From: an uncultured Eubacteriales bacterium
GTDB lineage: Bacteria; Bacillota; Clostridia; Oscillospirales; Oscillospiraceae
Reading direction: 5' to 3'
Length of the DNA stretch: 5,755 nt
Assembly (NCBI GenBank): GCA_900554855.1
Contig: USIZ01000098.1
Location: 1-5,755 of the forward strand
Part shown: one piece after another, positions 5,559-5,755 of the stretch
Numbering within the stretch: position 1 is the stretch's first letter
Layout of the letters: every line of letters begins with the position of its first letter
Notes under the pieces: generated by a model
The model's database searches: none
Seen by the model: the letters and a program-made list of their open reading frames with translations, nothing else
Told to the model about the DNA's origin: nothing
Translations under genes and position numbers: made by a program

Positions 5559-5587
5559 TTGACAAAAGCGCAGTTATTGATTATAAT
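5559..5587 (+). promoter_or_regulatory. Consensus promoter of the tRNA-Met gene
   Basis: TTGACA (5559-5564), a 17-base spacer and TATAAT (5582-5587) form a perfect sigma-A-type promoter. The predicted start is near 5594, leaving a 5' leader of about 28 bases for removal by RNase P. Confidence 0.9.
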
Positions 5588-5621
5588 ATCCCTTGTCCTG
5601 TTGAGGGAGCAACTCACAGAT

Positions 5622-5698
5622 GGCGGCATAGCTCAGTTGGCTAGAGCATACGGTTCATACCCGTAGTGTCCCCGGTTCAAATCCAGGTGCCGCTACCA
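5622..5698 (+). tRNA. Elongator tRNA-Met (anticodon CAT)
   Basis: 77 bases with the CCA end encoded. The acceptor stem GGCGGCA pairs with TGCCGCT (first pair G-U), the D stem is GCTC/GAGC, the anticodon stem TACGG/CCGTA with loop TTCATAC gives anticodon CAT at 5656-5658, and the T arm is CCCGG-TTCAAAT-CCAGG. The lack of three G-C pairs at the base of the anticodon stem and of a C-A first pair argues against the initiator tRNA, and the loop and stems resemble elongator Met rather than the lysidine-modified tRNA-Ile(CAT). The T stem has one C-A mismatch (5673 against 5685). Confidence 0.93.
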
Positions 5699-5737
5699 AG
5701 GTGTTCCCCCGGACCCACTGTCCGGGGGACGCACCTT
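5698..5737 (+). repeat. Long GC-rich hairpin directly after the tRNA
   Basis: CCCCCGGAC (5706-5714) pairs perfectly with GTCCGGGGG (5720-5728) across a five-base loop, and an outer stem AAGGTG/CACCTT (5698-5703 with 5732-5737) encloses it after a small internal loop. No T-run follows before the window end, so it is not a standard intrinsic terminator. It may be a 3' trailer structure or a Rho-independent stop with a weak tail. Confidence 0.6.
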
Positions 5738-5755
5738 AACTCATCTGGCCCGTTG

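Noticed and set aside
5476..5565. N-terminal extension of the exonuclease from a TTG codon
   Set aside because: It would cover the promoter and the A-tract spacer, has no ribosome binding site, and the exonuclease fold starts at the downstream ATG.
5622..5698. Initiator tRNA or tRNA-Ile with CAT anticodon
   Set aside because: There is no C-A first pair and no triple G-C in the anticodon stem, and the anticodon loop TTCATAC is that of elongator Met.

Overview
The window is a compact, moderately GC-rich bacterial segment with AT-rich intergenic gaps, strong AGGAGG-type ribosome binding sites, sigma-A-like TTGACA/TATAAT promoters and short hairpin-plus-T-run terminators. Together with the style of the proteins (an OmpR/PhoB two-component pair, a C39-like papain-fold peptidase, a DEDDh exonuclease) this suggests a Gram-positive anaerobe of the Clostridia, perhaps an Oscillospiraceae-type gut bacterium. 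That placement is inference, because no taxonomic marker was compared.

Six protein genes are all read leftwards on the minus strand; one tRNA gene is read rightwards at the right edge. From right to left: an elongator tRNA-Met (5622-5698) with a near-perfect promoter; a divergently transcribed DEDDh 3'-5' exonuclease gene (4444-5475) with a zinc-ribbon-like segment and a basic tail, ending in its own terminator; an AT-rich gap of about 400 bases; a 78-residue protein gene (3803-4039) with its own promoter and terminator; a three-gene operon of response regulator (2964-3632), sensor histidine kinase (1535-2950) and a membrane-anchored extracytoplasmic protein of unknown function (720-1538); and the 5' part of a gene for a membrane-anchored C39-like cysteine peptidase (1-584), cut by the window edge.

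The operon is tightly packed: a 13-base gap between regulator and kinase, and an ATGA stop/start overlap between kinase and third gene. This makes the 272-residue protein a plausible accessory or output of the signalling pair. The regulator promoter has an extended -10 but no good -35; two direct copies of a 10-base motif, 11 bases apart, lie in the -35 region, as expected for an OmpR-family activator site. The same 10-mer, GACACAACTC, occurs over the predicted transcription start of the peptidase gene, so that gene may belong to the same regulon. The regulatory link is a hypothesis from sequence only.

Other points of note: the exonuclease promoter sits so close to the start codon that the mRNA should be leaderless or nearly so; the exonuclease and tRNA promoters share an inverted GTTGACAAAA repeat around their -35 boxes; and the tRNA has a C-A mismatch in the T stem. 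I see no CRISPR array, insertion sequence, rRNA or recognisable riboswitch. The genes look like ordinary core or near-core genes rather than a mobile island.
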